Below, in pieces: positions 47,200 to 60,353 of a stretch of 64,000 bases of DNA; the first letter of the stretch is position 1; every line of letters begins with the position of its first letter. Source of the stretch: Dermanyssus gallinae. Lineage: Eukaryota; Arthropoda; Arachnida; Mesostigmata; Dermanyssidae. Below the pieces are notes generated by a model. It was not told the DNA's origin, did no database searches, and saw only the letters and a program-made list of their open reading frames with translations. Made by a program: the position numbers and the translations under genes. The DNA lies in the NCBI GenBank assembly GCA_003439945.1, contig QVRM01005629.1, positions 143,501 through 207,500 of the forward strand. Reading direction: 5' to 3'.

Positions 47200-48955
47200 C
47201 CAGCCGGCCAGTTAATTAGCAAAACAAACTCTCGCGGCGAAAACTCATGATATTTATTACGACTTTTAAACTCGCCCATCGTGTCTGAAAAAATGCTTTT
47301 TCGCGCCTTCGTATGTCGTTTGCATACGGACGCACGACTAACTGAACTTGGATACACGTGCCATTTTTACCCGCTGATCAATGAGAGCTGCCCACTTTAG
47401 CCACAGACTTCCTTTGATCTGCCTCGCTTGTGGCCAGCGCTTCGAGTTCTTATATACTCAGCGAGTACTCCCAGAACGATTGACTCTCTAGTGAAATGGC
47501 ACATCTTATAGGACTCATAGAGTATGACGCTTTTAAACCGGTTAGATGTACGGTCATGTAGATAATCTTTTTAGCCATGTGTATATGTGTATTACCCTCT
47601 TGAGAGCTGTGTGGTAAGTAACGTCGAAAAGTAGACCGCGTAGAGACCTTTTTAGTTGTGCTCTATTTTTATAGGTGTGAAGGTGTATAATCACTTGTTT
47701 CGCCATCTGGCCGTCATAGTCACTATCAAAGGTGTTACTCGCCGCCATAATCATCGCTAATACTAGGACAAGCAATTGACGGAAAATGTATTAGCACAAC
47801 GAACGACGCCAGTGTTAAGCAAGCCGAAGTAGCATTTTGCAGGGTCTTTTTTCTCCTGCCGTGACTGCTGTTGGCTTTTGCCTGAATCTGGCGTATCTTT
47901 ATGTAACTATGTATGCGTACATACGTAGCGCACATTGTTGGTGTCCGCCTCGGCTGATCCAGTAGTTCCTTCGTTTAGTAGTTTGTGCAGTAACGCCAAG
48001 CTCCCGCTCGAGTAGGCGGAGTCGAAGAGGTGTCGCCGGTATTGTGTGGCGTCATGTCAGCTAATTTATCCTTCCAGTGCTGCGAGGCCATGTGGTGTCA
48101 CGCTAGACAACGAAAGCATCTACAAGTTTTACGCTAAATGTAGTAGTTCGAGTATGTACCCAACGCATGTGACAATTGTCGAGCAACTCCGGCGGCGACA
48201 CGGCCGCTGCTGACATCTGTAGTATAGGCTGCAAATCAAGGGTAGTCATCATTTGTTTAAAATTATAAAACGTGTTGAAAGGACCCTTTCACGTGTCAAG
48301 CGAACGGGAACTATTGCAGGTGTAGTCTAGAAGGTAGTAAATGTATCGACTTGCAGATATATATAGACAGCCTATATTTGCAAATACATCAGCATATATA
48401 CACATCTGTCTCTATGCTTTATTTCGTATATGCATACATATATATACGGTCGAAATGCCACATTTGAGAAACATGAGTTCAGCGATGTAATAACTATGGT
48501 GGCACAGAAATATGGTGGTTGCAGAAACTGACGAGAGGTAATGACAACTTTAAATAATTTAATATATAAACTCTCTCTCATCATATGCCGAATAAGCTAC
48601 TAGACTTCAAGTAATCAGGCAGATGCTCACTACTGCAAATATGATAAGCTTTTCCTGCATTCTGCAAGTTGTTTTAGCTTTGACAATTGTGACATTGCTC
48701 GTACCACTGAGCTTTGTATAGTATTTTAGCCGAATGCTGGATAACCGTGTAGAAAAAGAAAGCATTATTCTAGCTAACATTAAGCATAAAGTCCAAGTAC
48801 TACTAGTACGTATTTGCCCTTTATCATTTTCCTGGCAGTCAACACGCGGTGTTAAAGCCCTGCGGTTTTATTTAAATAATGGGGGGTGGATAGCATCATA
48901 TTCTTTATTGAGACACCTGTGGCCCCGTTTTTTCCGTTCCGATCGTTGAGACGGT
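47200..48955. other. Region downstream of the DOCK gene
   Basis: This should contain the DOCK 3' untranslated region, but no AATAAA was found. No other gene is recognised. Confidence 0.5.
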
Positions 48956-48959
48956 CGAT

Positions 48960-49094
48960 CAGAGTCATTTCTGGCATTCACCTTGTCTAAATTGAAAATT
49001 ATTAAAACCAGTTTAAGAGTGGCCAGTCCAGGCCTTGAACCCGCGACCTTCCGAATGCAAGGCAATGGCCCTGCCACTAAGCTACCTTGCTCGG
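48960..49094 (-). mobile_element. tRNA-derived SINE, copy 2
   Basis: The minus strand reads CCGAGCAAGGTAGCTTAGTGG, with a good polymerase III A box (TAGCTTAGTGG), then TTGCCTTGCATTCGGAAGGTC and a B box (GGGTTCAAGGC), then a body with AAACTGGTTTTAATAATTTTC shared with copy 1. This is the better preserved copy. No tRNA 3' stem follows, so it is not a tRNA gene. Confidence 0.85.
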
Positions 49095-50840
49095 TTTGCT
49101 CTCAGCAGGGGTAATCAAGCGATATGAAACCTCCCTGTGGCTGTCCATCTTTTGACACGCGCACAACGTGTGCAGGCGTGTCTCAGTAGATATTAGTATG
49201 TTGTGTGGTCGTAGATGTGTACGCATACGTTTCAGTCTATCCTATACAGCCAGTGGTAAGTTAATTAACAGGCAAGCGTATAAATGACTAAATTGATTCC
49301 TATGCCGCCACCCTGTTATGTTGTTTTACCGTCCTGGTATCTATATGTAGATATACATAAGTTGTTTGCTTTTACTTTAGATGCTTTAGGGAAGGCCTAA
49401 ATCGATTCCCACCAGGAATGATTAGGGGTAACCAAGTGGTTGGTGAGGGTTTCTCAACGATCGCTAATGAGAGGAGACGCTTCATCCGCAGCACCCGTCT
49501 CAGACTAGTCCACTGATATCTTTCAAGGTAGTTTTGTCCTACACTGTAATCGCCACTAGATCAAGTAGGAGTTGTTATATTATTTTATCAACCGAATGTG
49601 TGGCAAGTGTAATTCTAATATAACAAGCTTCAATCCAATTTAGTGAGCTACAGACACATCACCACTAGAAGAGGGATTTCTTTGAAAACGCTCGTCGTAG
49701 CTCAACCGTGTTAGTGTTAATGGTGTTGGGCCATTCCGAAGGAGGCGAACACGATCTTTAGATCTTCCTCATCGTCGCAACTTCCGCAAGATTAACGAGT
49801 TAATAGTACTTTCTTTGTGTTAACATCCGTGAAAGATGTTATACATTATATCTCTGATGGACACTGACATGAAAGAAGCAACTTTTAATTCGCTAGTCGA
49901 AAGCTGTGACAATGAGAAAGATCTGAAAATCCGAATCGCCTCTTCGGAATTGCATAAACTAACACAGTTGAGATAAAGACGAGCGTTGTCAAAAAAGCCC
50001 TCTCCAAGTGCTCTTTATCCGGAGTGACGATCCCATGGATGCAGTCACTTGGAAAAACATTGACTCACAGTTTAATGGGTGATGCAAGCCAAAAAGTTGG
50101 GGAAGTAATTTCGCGTTATATTCAAGAATCAAAGAATGGAGGAAGGCCATATGACTAGTAGATAGCTGATGGTCATGCGGTTGCCGGTGGAGGCTTTGCG
50201 CATTGAGGATCAACGTTTGATCAATAGAGTCGGCGACAGTCAAATAGTTGCGGGAGAGCTCGCACAACCTGCATGCATCGGAGATGATTATAGAAGTAAT
50301 ATAAAAAATTCATTTAGGCAAGTTAAGTCAGACAGTCGGCCGACGAATACTCGCGCCAGACTCTTAAAGATATCGGGCAAGGCGTCCTATACTGGTACAC
50401 TGAAGCTACATAACACTATATATCTGGCAAGACATAATGTATATATACATTACACAAACATACATACATGGAGATATAATGAATACCGTGATGACAAAAA
50501 TCAGTCTGGTGGCTATATAAGTCAGAAGCTGCTCATCGTTCAATAAAATACATTTTCTACAGTCACTTACCGCGGTATTTATTTTTGCTCTATCTGTGGA
50601 CTCAGTCAAACAAGTTGTATCATTTTCATTTGGCTACGAGCACCCTAACAACCTGCCGGCCATCACGATTAGTACCCTACCCAGTTCTGAGTTTACGAAG
50701 AGGCTAGTTCATTGTTATGATGATTGCAAGATTAAGTGATGCATTTCCGCTCTGTCACCTCACCTTCTCCAGTCAGTCGTGAAACGTTTCTGCTCAGGGC
50801 GGCCTCCCCTATGAGATTCAGTTCCTGCTGTCGGGAAACA
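49095..50840. other. Unassigned intergenic stretch
   Basis: No gene or repeat family recognised. Short open frames lack family motifs. Confidence 0.5.
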
Positions 50841-50849
50841 AAGGACTTT

Positions 50850-51870
50850 TTTAGTAGGGCGCACTCCTTTGAAGACGAGTGAGGCTCAGGGTCTGAATGG
50901 TATTCCTTGGTACTTCAGGAATACTCTAACGCACCTCCAGAGGCAGCGACGACGCTTCGTCTCTTACCTTCACCACTGACAATCTGCGGAGGAATGCTCA
51001 TCTCGAAAGAAATTTTCCCGCCACATCTGCCTATTGGGATATCCTCGGTAATAGTTTTAAGGCCATAGTTGAGGCTGGCTTACGACGTCTTGCTTAGGAG
51101 AAGTTAACTTGACGTTAAAGTCGCTTTTAAAAGCGTTATATGGCGATATATACTAGAAACATAATCGCACTATAGTAACTCCCAATATCTGTAAAGCTAT
51201 CTCTAATTATATTGGTCTTGCAAAGCTCTATCCCCGGTCCGCTACAATGGAACATCGCCTACGATCACGTACTACAACAAACAGAGGTTCCCATTGGCAC
51301 TCCTCTACTTGTTTGCGCAAACTTAGCTGTCGTCGTACAGAAGCGCACTATGGAACAACTCGTCGACCGTAAGTAAGGTCAACGCTACATCAGCAGACGT
51401 TTCCCGACAATATAGCAAGAGGTGCCTTTAAACTGGTCCCAGCGAGAACTGAAGCGTAAATTCACTATTGGGCTGCGCTCTTCCCAAACTATGCTTTAAC
51501 GGTAAGAGATGCGAGTGTCCCAGTGGTTATGGTTTAGCAGTTTTTCTTTAAGTCTTTCTTCTTTAATTGAGACGCCAAGCATTTTAGCTCAAAGAAACGG
51601 AAGTAAGCGGCGTTTAAAACGTCTAGCCTCTTTGCGAATTAAAGTGCTCTCCCCTTTATAAAAGCTGCCAGAAACGATCATATAACTGTAGACGCCCAAA
51701 TAAGATTATAAAAAACGCCAAGGCGATAAAGATAGAAAGATTAGCAGTTCTCTCTACTTTCGCACCAAACGGCGCCGAAGATACGGAATCGAATTGTGCT
51801 TGTATGGCTACTGTAGTGATGACAGGTGGTCATTTGAAAGTCTTGAACATGTGTTCCGCGGTGTACATAT
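50850..51870 (+). mobile_element. Probable degenerate LINE fragment
   Basis: KTSEAQGLNGIPWYFRN (near 50873) resembles the KAPGPDGIP motif before the reverse transcriptase. TEVPIGTPLL (near 51285) resembles a decayed GVPQGTPLSP. The end, CLYGYCSDDRWSFESLEHVF (near 51797), resembles a LINE zinc-knuckle tail. Frames are heavily broken, so each match alone is weak; the order is what supports the call. Confidence 0.5.
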
Positions 51871-51984
51871 TGACTTAACCGCAGTGACACATATTTTAGT
51901 CATCAAATATGTTAAATTTATCTAGGCTACTATGAGCCCATTTCATCATGCGCCACACAATCAATTTATTGGTTAGTGAGGTGT

Positions 51985-52024
51985 GAGGTGTGAGACACAG
52001 TTTTTGGTCTGTGTCTCGCACCTC
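51985..52024. repeat. 16-bp hairpin with 8-nt loop
   Basis: GAGGTGTGAGACACAG pairs with CTGTGTCTCGCACCTC at 15 of 16 positions. The left arm is preceded by a partial copy of itself (GTGAGGTGTGAGGTGTGAG). Confidence 0.88.
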
Positions 52025-52582
52025 AACCTTGTGTTGTGCAACAATTGGTTCAACCCACAGCACCAGTTCTGCTTACCAAAAATGGCCCACTAAGCATACT
52101 GATTTAACGGCGTTCTTCAATTGAGAAAGAACACTCACACCCATTAAATGTTTGATAATAGATTGAGGCTATATACGCCCCAATACCTCTAATCATTCGC
52201 TTTACGGGATGAAACTAAAAAATTACGCTTGCTATCCTGAGGCAAACTTCGGAAGGAACTACTTCCGTTACTAGATGGTTCGATTAGTTTTTCGCCCCTA
52301 TACCCAGATCAGATTATCGATTTGCACGTCAGAACAACTTCAGACATCTACCAGAGTTTCCTCTGGCTTCATCTTGACTAGGCATAGGTCACCATCTTTC
52401 GGGTCTCAAACATCACGACTGTAGTCTACAAATGCCAGAAAGCATATGTAGCTTATAGCTTAATTATGGAACAACCACAAATAACAATACGTTTGCATTT
52501 CACTTCGCCTTCGGGTGATTACCCCCAATGACTCGCGTGCCATTTGTACTCCTTGGTCCGTGAATACACAATTTCCATAATA

Positions 52583-53513
52583 CAGGATTTGTCCTGAAAG
52601 TAATAGGTAAAAATCGATTTAAAAAACTGTATTGAACCAATTGTTACAATTCTTTAAAAACCTTCTAAATAGGCTCCTTCTGCGTCGATGCAGCGCTGCC
52701 AGCGCGATTTCCAAGCATCAAAGGCGTCACGGTAGGCGTTCTCCGGAATAGCCTTGAGAGCCGCGGTGCATGCTGCCTGGATCCCCTCTGTCGTCTCAAA
52801 ATGCTTGCCTTTCATCGTCCTTTTCAGGCGAGGAAACAAAAAAAAGTCCGGGGGGGGGGCACATCTGGACTGTAGGACGGCTGCGGACGCGTTGGGATGC
52901 CGGCCTTGGTAAGGTAGCGGTTCACAAGAAAGGCGGTATGATCCGGGGCGTTGTCGTGATGCAACTTTTAGTCGGCTGCGATGTCTTGTCGGACCCGATT
53001 GACCCTTCGTTTGAGTCTCTTTAGTCTCTTTTGGTAAATTTAACATCTGGGCAATTAAACGAACACTTAGTCGACGGTCTGAGTTCAAAACTTTGCGCAC
53101 ACGAGTCACATTGTCGGTGTTTGTCGAGGTCAAAGGTCTTCCAGCACGGTCTTCATCGGCAACCTGTTTCCGGCCCTCCAAAAAGGCTTGGTGCCACCGA
53201 AACACACCACTTCTTGCTAAAGCAACGTCTGGGTAAGCCTGCTTGATCATTTCAAACGTCTCTGGTGCAGATTTACCGAGTTTCACACAGAATTTATCTC
53301 TGGTCTAACGAACGCTGCATTTTCGGCTTGCACCACTAACAGAAACACGTCGCGCGAAAATGGCTGTCCTGATTCTCCCGTTGCTAGCAGACAACCGAAG
53401 AGCCGCTCGTTCGTTAGCTAGGAGCGCCCTCTACCGAATCCAGTCGGCGCGCGCACGCTCCGAAGTACAGTCGCGGCAAAAAAGCAGTCCTATTACTTTT
53501 AGGACAAACCCTG
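52583..53513 (-). mobile_element. Internally deleted mariner with intact ends and TA duplication
   Basis: Terminal inverted repeats (CAGGATTTGTCCTGAAAGTA at 52583; the complement of the right end is CAGGGTTTGTCCTAAAAGTA) are flanked by TA at 52581-52582 and 53514-53515. At about 931 bp it is shorter than the usual 1.3 kb mariner. The transposase on the minus strand (about 53286-52654) has an intact N-terminal helix-turn-helix (GVFRWHQAFLEGRK, AGRPLTS), then a deletion removing the first catalytic Asp region, a stop, then HHDNAPDHTAF, SYSPDV and PDFFLFPRLKRTMKG. A C10 homopolymer near 52850-52859 causes a frameshift. It can be mobilised only by an enzyme from elsewhere. Confidence 0.93.
52654..53286 (-). 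pseudogene. Mariner transposase pseudogene (internal deletion, frameshifts)
   Basis: The N-terminal DNA-binding half and C-terminal catalytic remnant are joined by a deletion. The second catalytic Asp (in HHDNAP) and the third (in PPDFFLF) lie in different reading frames, separated by the C10 run. The C-terminal tail RWQRCIDAEGAYLEGF is complete. The open frame across the junction is accidental in its middle part. Confidence 0.88.
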
Positions 53514-53515
53514 TA

Positions 53516-56500
53516 CTTTGTTTGATAACGAATAAGGTAAATAAGTAAATCTTACTTTTAAGCATCAGCGCTCCATTGTTCAAAGACCGAGCCACTAGAT
53601 GGCATAATATCAGTCGTTGTCGCTCCGTAGAAACTCGAGCTTCGCTGGGAATCCAGCCGACCGAAGAGCTCTGCTAATATTTACGTTGATGCCTGTGTGT
53701 GTCGCCGCATAGGCTCCTGGGCTGTCAGTATGAGCCAAGCGAACTACACAGTCTGCTTTTCGAACAGGGAAGTCATTCACTCATGGTGAGAACACGCATT
53801 CTTTGGTGTTGACCTGTCCAGGGTGAGGGATCCCGGAGATATACCAGTGTTATAGAGACATTATGCTTCTGATTGAACAACTGTTTCATTGTTGTTTAGG
53901 TTGCCGAGACTCTATATATATATATAAACCTTTAGTATATAGTCCTCGGCAGTTCTTTGGAGATATCTCGAACGGCATCTGTAGGGCTTGCCAGAATGAG
54001 GGAACGAGCTGAATAGAGCTAAACCTAGCTCTATCTATTAAATATACGAACTCCTCGGCAGTTCAATTATCTCTACACTAACGCAACCTCAGATTTAAGA
54101 TTTCTACCACTTCGGTACCTAAAATCATTTAATGCAATGGTTCAACCGCATCGAAGTTTTTTCCAGGATTATGAACGGAAGTTGCCACCATGACAGGCAC
54201 TCGGGGTAAGAAAACTAATGAAGTTAACTCGATACTGTCATCTACTATATTAAGTATCCTATGTAAGGTTTGCACATTGTAACTGTCTGCTTCTAAATAT
54301 TAAATGTTCCCATTATTTCTTATTGAAATATGCAACAAGTCTTCATCTAAGTGGGTAACACACTGTTCATTTAGCACTTTTCATCATTTATTTAATTGTT
54401 GTTTGCAGTGAGACATCACCAATGTTACAATCATCATCTTATTAATGATGCCGCTTATCTACTGAAGGGGCACTGTACGACATTGGCAGTGCTGTACAGC
54501 GCCAACATTAACGTTCTTCGCTGTGATTGCTGAGGTATACCGTTCCCAGTAGGTGGGCAAATATCGTCGCAAACACGGAGTGCCAGACTTGACAGAGCTG
54601 TTCCAGGCCGTACCGCTGCGTTCTATCAGTACAATAGGTTTCATAACCGTAATTGTCGTAAAGTGAATAATACTTTGTGAACGTACGAGCGTACGAGAAA
54701 ATGTCTGGAACACAATGCAGGCCCGTACAGAATAACAATTGTTCAGGAAATAAATTAATTTCATTGTTTTTAATATGTCCGGGAAAATATTGGATGGCCA
54801 ACCTCTGTACGGTAGAGGGTAACCTTGGCTATATATTGTGGATCTAATTATTGGTCTAATCCATATGTCTGAGTCAGCAGTTTCCGCCACATATATCGTA
54901 TCGGTAGCTAACACGGCAATTTACCGGCAAGCATGCCTTCTACAGGGCTAGTGCAGAGTGGTTACCTCGAAGCCTGAAGGGGCGTGTTCCTCCAGCAAAC
55001 CAAATAACGGCTTTTGGGTGTACATTTCGTCTCTTGATCTGCATCTCTCTCTCTCCATATACGTCCGTCTATATCTTGCGCATCCGAAGCTTCTACATAT
55101 ATACTGCGCGTGGGGCTGTTCAGACGAACACTAACCGTTCAGTCTCTTGCGTGTAGTAGAAAACTAGAATTATGCGATCCAATTGCATTCAATCATCAGG
55201 GTCCAACGAGATAAAAAAAATAGTGGCGTATATTCGCTGCGTTTAGCTCCGATGTGATTCATGCCGACAATGCTCAAGTCGCCAAGTTAGTCTGCCAAGG
55301 CTACTCGATCTCTCCGCCAAGAGAGCCGTATAATAAACAGGATAAATTTCACTCCTATCGGACAATTATGTAATTCGAATGTCAAATGTAGTGTAGAGTG
55401 CTCAATGCAAGATTACAAAATTAAATAAACGAGAAATGCCGGAGCACCCCGGCATTCTTCATTCATCGATAAATGCAGACCACTGCACTCAGTCGAATAT
55501 AGATACAATGTAATTATACGAACAATTATTAATTAAAGCGCATACGCGATTACTGTTTGCAAATAATAAAAAAACAACGCACATTCTGCAGCAAAACGGA
55601 AATGGAAAACAACCTGACGGAGCGGAAAGCAGCAGGAAACTCATACAGTTTTCTGTGGACAATCACTGCTCTTCCGTCTCGCCACCTCCGAGCGGACTAT
55701 GTGTGGGTTAGGTAACATGTGAGTCGGCCTGGAGTCTTCAGCTTCTCAAGCACTTCAGCACAACACGCACACCGGCACATACACGCAAAAAACGATCTCC
55801 TGTCTTTTTCCATCAATCCCATCTCCTGTCATCCTCCGCCATCACCATCATTCTTATCAGAATCATCTCATTAATCCATAATCGGAAGACCCATCAAATT
55901 TCATTATCATGTCTGCGAGAGATCGATGCACTTCCGGCAGTCAGACACGTATCAGCGGCGATCCGCGGACTCCGAGTGAAAGAGCCCCTAATCTCCACGT
56001 AACCTTGCCAGCCGTCCGGTGTCGCGCAACCGTCGTCGCCTACTTGCGAGGCTGTTGGATCATCATCGGTTTCGCGTGATTACCCGGACTCCCCTGTCGA
56101 AACTCGTGGGCCGGATGCGGCTTGTTTTCGTGAAACGCTTTCACGGCTTCTGCCGGAAAGTCGGCGTCGCCCTAAAAAACAAATTGAAAAACGATTCATT
56201 GCAACAACGAAAGAACGTGGTAGTGTCCACGGTACCCGCTCACTTACAAGCACATTTCTTACTACCCTTAGGTAATTGTTGGGAATAAAGCATATCTAGC
56301 AGTCATGTTGCGAGTAATGCATAAATAGAATCGCACCGTTATGCAGACAAACATAAGTTAGAAACTGTGGAGAGAAGCAAGGAAAATGGATATCGACACT
56401 GAATATGGCCTCATTCCTCCTGCTTTCAATATCTGAGAGCTTGACGGACTCCTCAAAGTGGGAAACCCAGCATTCATAATCATGTTGACACAAAAGAAGC

Positions 56501-56590
56501 CACCGTAGGCTCCGGATGTTAGGTACACAGTTATAGGTACGTCGCTACCGTTTGAGAGCATGGGTCATTAGAACGTAACGCGATATATAG
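53516..56590. other. Unassigned intergenic stretch
   Basis: No host gene recognised. Minus-strand frames at 54459-54914 and 54508-54801 and a plus-strand frame at 56019-56288 have no motif I can name. A (CT)n lies near 55045. Confidence 0.5.
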
Positions 56591-56599
56591 ATATATATA

Positions 56600-57980
56600 T
56601 ATATAGCTGGTAATGTCGAAATGAAGGATCTGGTGGTTATAGAGACACAGGGAAGGGACAATATGGACAGTTGTGGGGGTATATAGGCCGCCAAGCAACA
56701 CGGAAAAGAGGATGAGTAGCTATTTAGAAGAATACATAAGGTAATTGAGGAATATCAGGAGAATGGAGAGGTAATATGTCTGGGAGAATGGAATGCCATA
56801 TCCAACAGCTGGATGGACGAGAAGACAGAGCGGGCAGGAGGCTGATACAACTAGCAGAGTCGAGCGGTGTCAAAATTTGGAATTTGGACCCGCGGGTAAA
56901 AAGGAGATATACGTACACGCAGGGGGATAGAGAGGGAAAAGTTCATGTATATTTACAAAGGGTAAAATAGATACCTGTGTGAAGGAAATCAGTATAGATG
57001 AAGAGAAAACATGCAATGTTGGAAGTAATCTTAATTGGGTAGAAGTGACTGGGAGGAAGAAGCCGGGGCGGGTAGTTGTACAAAAGAAATGTTTGGATAA
57101 ACACTTAAAAGCTGGTAGATGAACAATATTGGAGTAGAAAAGGTGGAGTAGGGAGCACAGAAAGATAATAGGAAGGAACAAAAACAAGTCAGAAGAGTAT
57201 TGGACCAATTTCAAGGAAGCCAAGATTAGAGCTCAAATGTTAATTCAAGATACAATTCGAAATGCAGATGAGAAGGAATTTAATAGAATTTTGCGAGCTC
57301 CCAAAGGACAACGAGCAAAAAAGTTTTGGGACTGTTTCAGGAAATGGACGCCGCGTTACAAAAGCACAATTTTTAACGACTAGCGTAAATAGTGTCGAAA
57401 GGACAAGAACTAACACGGAGATTACGTCCAGATGCAGAGCAGATAAGATCGAAGGCGTAGTAAAATGAGGCCAAAAACGGCGTATGATCCTGGCGGGATT
57501 TCGGTAGGAATTATCCAGTCGTTGGTAAAGGACTACGTGTATCATCTTACGAAGCAATGTCATAATATATTTAGGGAGAGCAGACTCCGGAGGGTTGGCG
57601 CAAAAGAAGAGTTTCTCTCCTTCCCAAGGAGGATGACACTTTTAAAACATAGGCGACCAATCACAATTACACCTATAACGTATCAAATATTTATACGGGT
57701 ATTTAAGAGTAGAGTACAGAGTATTCTAGAGACAAATGGGAAAAATATGAGAATGACAGTGCGGATTTAGGAAAGGGTATAGGCTAGATAGATTTTTTTT
57801 TTAAGTCGGGTTGTGGAAGCATCGAAATTGCGGGAACAAGGGTATGTGGCAGGATTTTTAGATCTTAAAAAAACATATGATATGGTGGACAGAACAAAGT
57901 TTAATCAAATTATGCTAAAAAGGATTTCGAGAGAAGCTGGATGAAGTTACTCGAAGAAATTTACAAGAATAACACGATTC
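56600..57980 (+). mobile_element. Degenerate LINE, endonuclease and reverse-transcriptase parts
   Basis: The endonuclease part gives EVICLGEWNAISNSWMDEKTE and SSGVKIWNL (near 56767-56880). A linker gives EYWTNFKEAK (57200). The RT part gives AYDPGGISVGIIQSL (57480; KAPGPDGI-like), LLKHRRPITITPITYQIF (57640; NYRPISLLP-like) and FLDLKKTYDMVDRTKF (57857; motif A with catalytic Asp). Stops and frameshifts separate the pieces, and the element ends soon after motif A at a (TA)n. Confidence 0.82.
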
Positions 57981-58305
57981 GAATAATTAAACAAAAATTA
58001 TATATATATATGCAGGACTGAATACTTAGCTACGCATTTTCGTCTGACTGATTATTACTGGAAAATACACGACAAACTGCTATTTTAACCGTAGGTACGA
58101 CAAAATATTTGTAGCATCGCTGTATAATTCCGATCATGAGATACAAAAAGATATATATTACAAAACATAGGAGATAATTGTTAAAAATAACATAAGATAA
58201 TATTAATAACATCAGATATATATTACAAAACATAGGAGATCATTGTTAACAACAAAATACTCAAGTTTTTGTTGACATTCAAGTTGCATGCTTGTACTTG
58301 TGAAA

Positions 58306-58352
<47 letters not shown>

Positions 58353-58370
58353 GGGGACGTATTTGTATAG

Positions 58371-58411
<41 letters not shown>

Positions 58412-58810
58412 GGTGGTACGTACCCGAGCGATGACTCCGTTAATGATCTGCTTGATTTGCTGGTTGTTCTTCGGAGGCGACACGGACACAAGCGCTTCGT
58501 CCGAGTCGGCATGCGACGGTGGGCAAGACACTTCACGCTCGGGCTTATGCTGGATGATCCGCATACCACCAGCCTTTACTGAAGTCGCAACGCGAAAAAA
58601 TCGAAAGATCGAAAGAAGTCGTCAATGCAACAGGAGCTCGGCGTAAACATGATGTGCACCACACGCGTTCGAACACGCTGCCATAGACGTGACAAATAGG
58701 TATCACATCTCCTACTCCATGGGTTTCCACTAAACCTACCGTTCGCCCTGTAGTTTTAAAGTACAGCCTGACTGCATATGAGTGAGAAATCATAATTGCC
58801 AAATCACTAC

Positions 58811-58851
<41 letters not shown>

Positions 58852-59250
58852 CCGTACTAAAATATCAAATACATGTATGTAGATTCACCAAAGCTTAGGT
58901 AGTTAACTTCAATGGTGGTATATATACGTACATATAGTTATAAAAATATAGAAAGTTAGTATCTTAGATAAATAAAAGTCATCGAAACAAACATATATAT
59001 ATATATATACACATATTTGCAAGTATAAAAAAGCCTGCCCAGGCCACAGGGATGTTTCGCATTGGAATCAAGCAACACGTGTTTATTGGTGACGTGTGCA
59101 CAGATGTAGAACAGTGCTATTAGAGGAACGAAGGCACGCCTAGGGCAACTCAATAAATTCGAGGCCAAAAATTAGTCAAGGGCACCGATGAATACGGCAG
59201 ATGGTAAACAGGCTACAAGCTGATATGGCTATAGTCTAGCAGTTATTCGC
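57981..59250. other. AT-rich stretch with (TA)n arrays
   Basis: (TA)n at about 58311-58348, 58376-58409 and 58817-58850. A short direct repeat, ATATATATTACAAAACATAGGAGA, occurs at about 58150 and 58215 with its neighbourhood (TTGTTAA). No gene is recognised. Confidence 0.6.
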
Positions 59251-59255
59251 AAATG

Positions 59256-59370
<115 letters not shown>

Positions 59371-59399
59371 ATATTCTTTAGCAAATAGATGCTGTGGTA

Positions 59400-60318
59400 T
59401 CTGCTTTGCAAGCAGCGTGCAGCCCTGGCCCGGAGTGTGAGAGTTGTTTGCCGACCTGGGAGGCAGCGTGAACCACTCGCGCCTGCGTGCGTGGGTGGAT
59501 ATCTGTGCTGAATCATTAGGTAAGTATTACTTGGCGTTGGGTGTTTGTTGTTTGATCGCAAAGCCCGCCCGCCATTTGTCTCGTCGTGCTCGTCATGTCG
59601 CTGTTTTCTTTCCTTTTGCTCCCCGGCCTTGCCTCGACCCCTGCTTCTCATGCATTTGCCTTCGGTCGGTCCTGGTGTGGTGTCTAGGCTACCCAATAAC
59701 AACCACTCACGTTGCTCTCTCTCTCTCTCTCTGTGCCCTTCTCGATGTTTTGCTGCCGTACTTTATCGCGCAAAATCGTGTCGGCATGGCTCGGCTGCCG
59801 CTGCTCTGGCGCAAAGCCGCGTACGCTCAGTTGGACGCGTGAACGCAAATAGACACGACCGAACATCGATACAGAAACACGCCATAAGCGAGCGCCCGAT
59901 GACGACGGCCCGGCCGAAACCTTGTAGTAAAAAAGCGGGCAGCTGCTGTGGCAGCGGCGGCGACGACGTGAGCAGAGAAACACACTCGGTAAGAATCCGC
60001 GCTCCGCACGTCCGCCCGCTAAACGGTTGTCAAAAGGCAACTCACAATGGCTCCAGCGGAACAACTGGTCCCTAAATGCCACTCTTTCTTTCGTTGTCAC
60101 TTTCTTCCTTTCCCTCTATCATCCCCCCCCCCACGTCCCTCCTCACGTTTGTGATGGCATCCATGAGCCAGCCGGTCCCATCATTTACTACTACTACTTT
60201 ATTGTTGTTGTTGTTGTTGTTGGTGTTGTTGTATTAGAATCGTTTGCAACGGAACAACATCAACGACAGGAGCGGATTTGTTGTTGCAGTTCGGCGAACA
60301 GACTAAGGAAGGACAGAC

Positions 60319-60353
<35 letters not shown>

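Noticed and set aside
54459..54914. A 151-codon minus-strand frame and an overlapping 97-codon frame, considered as a receptor-like gene
   Set aside because: No motif, membrane pattern or splice-site support could be named; composition is close to that of surrounding DNA.
56019..56288. An 89-codon Arg-rich frame upstream of the 56.6-kb LINE
   Set aside because: Considered as the LINE's first protein; no Cys-His knuckle or other ORF1 feature is present.
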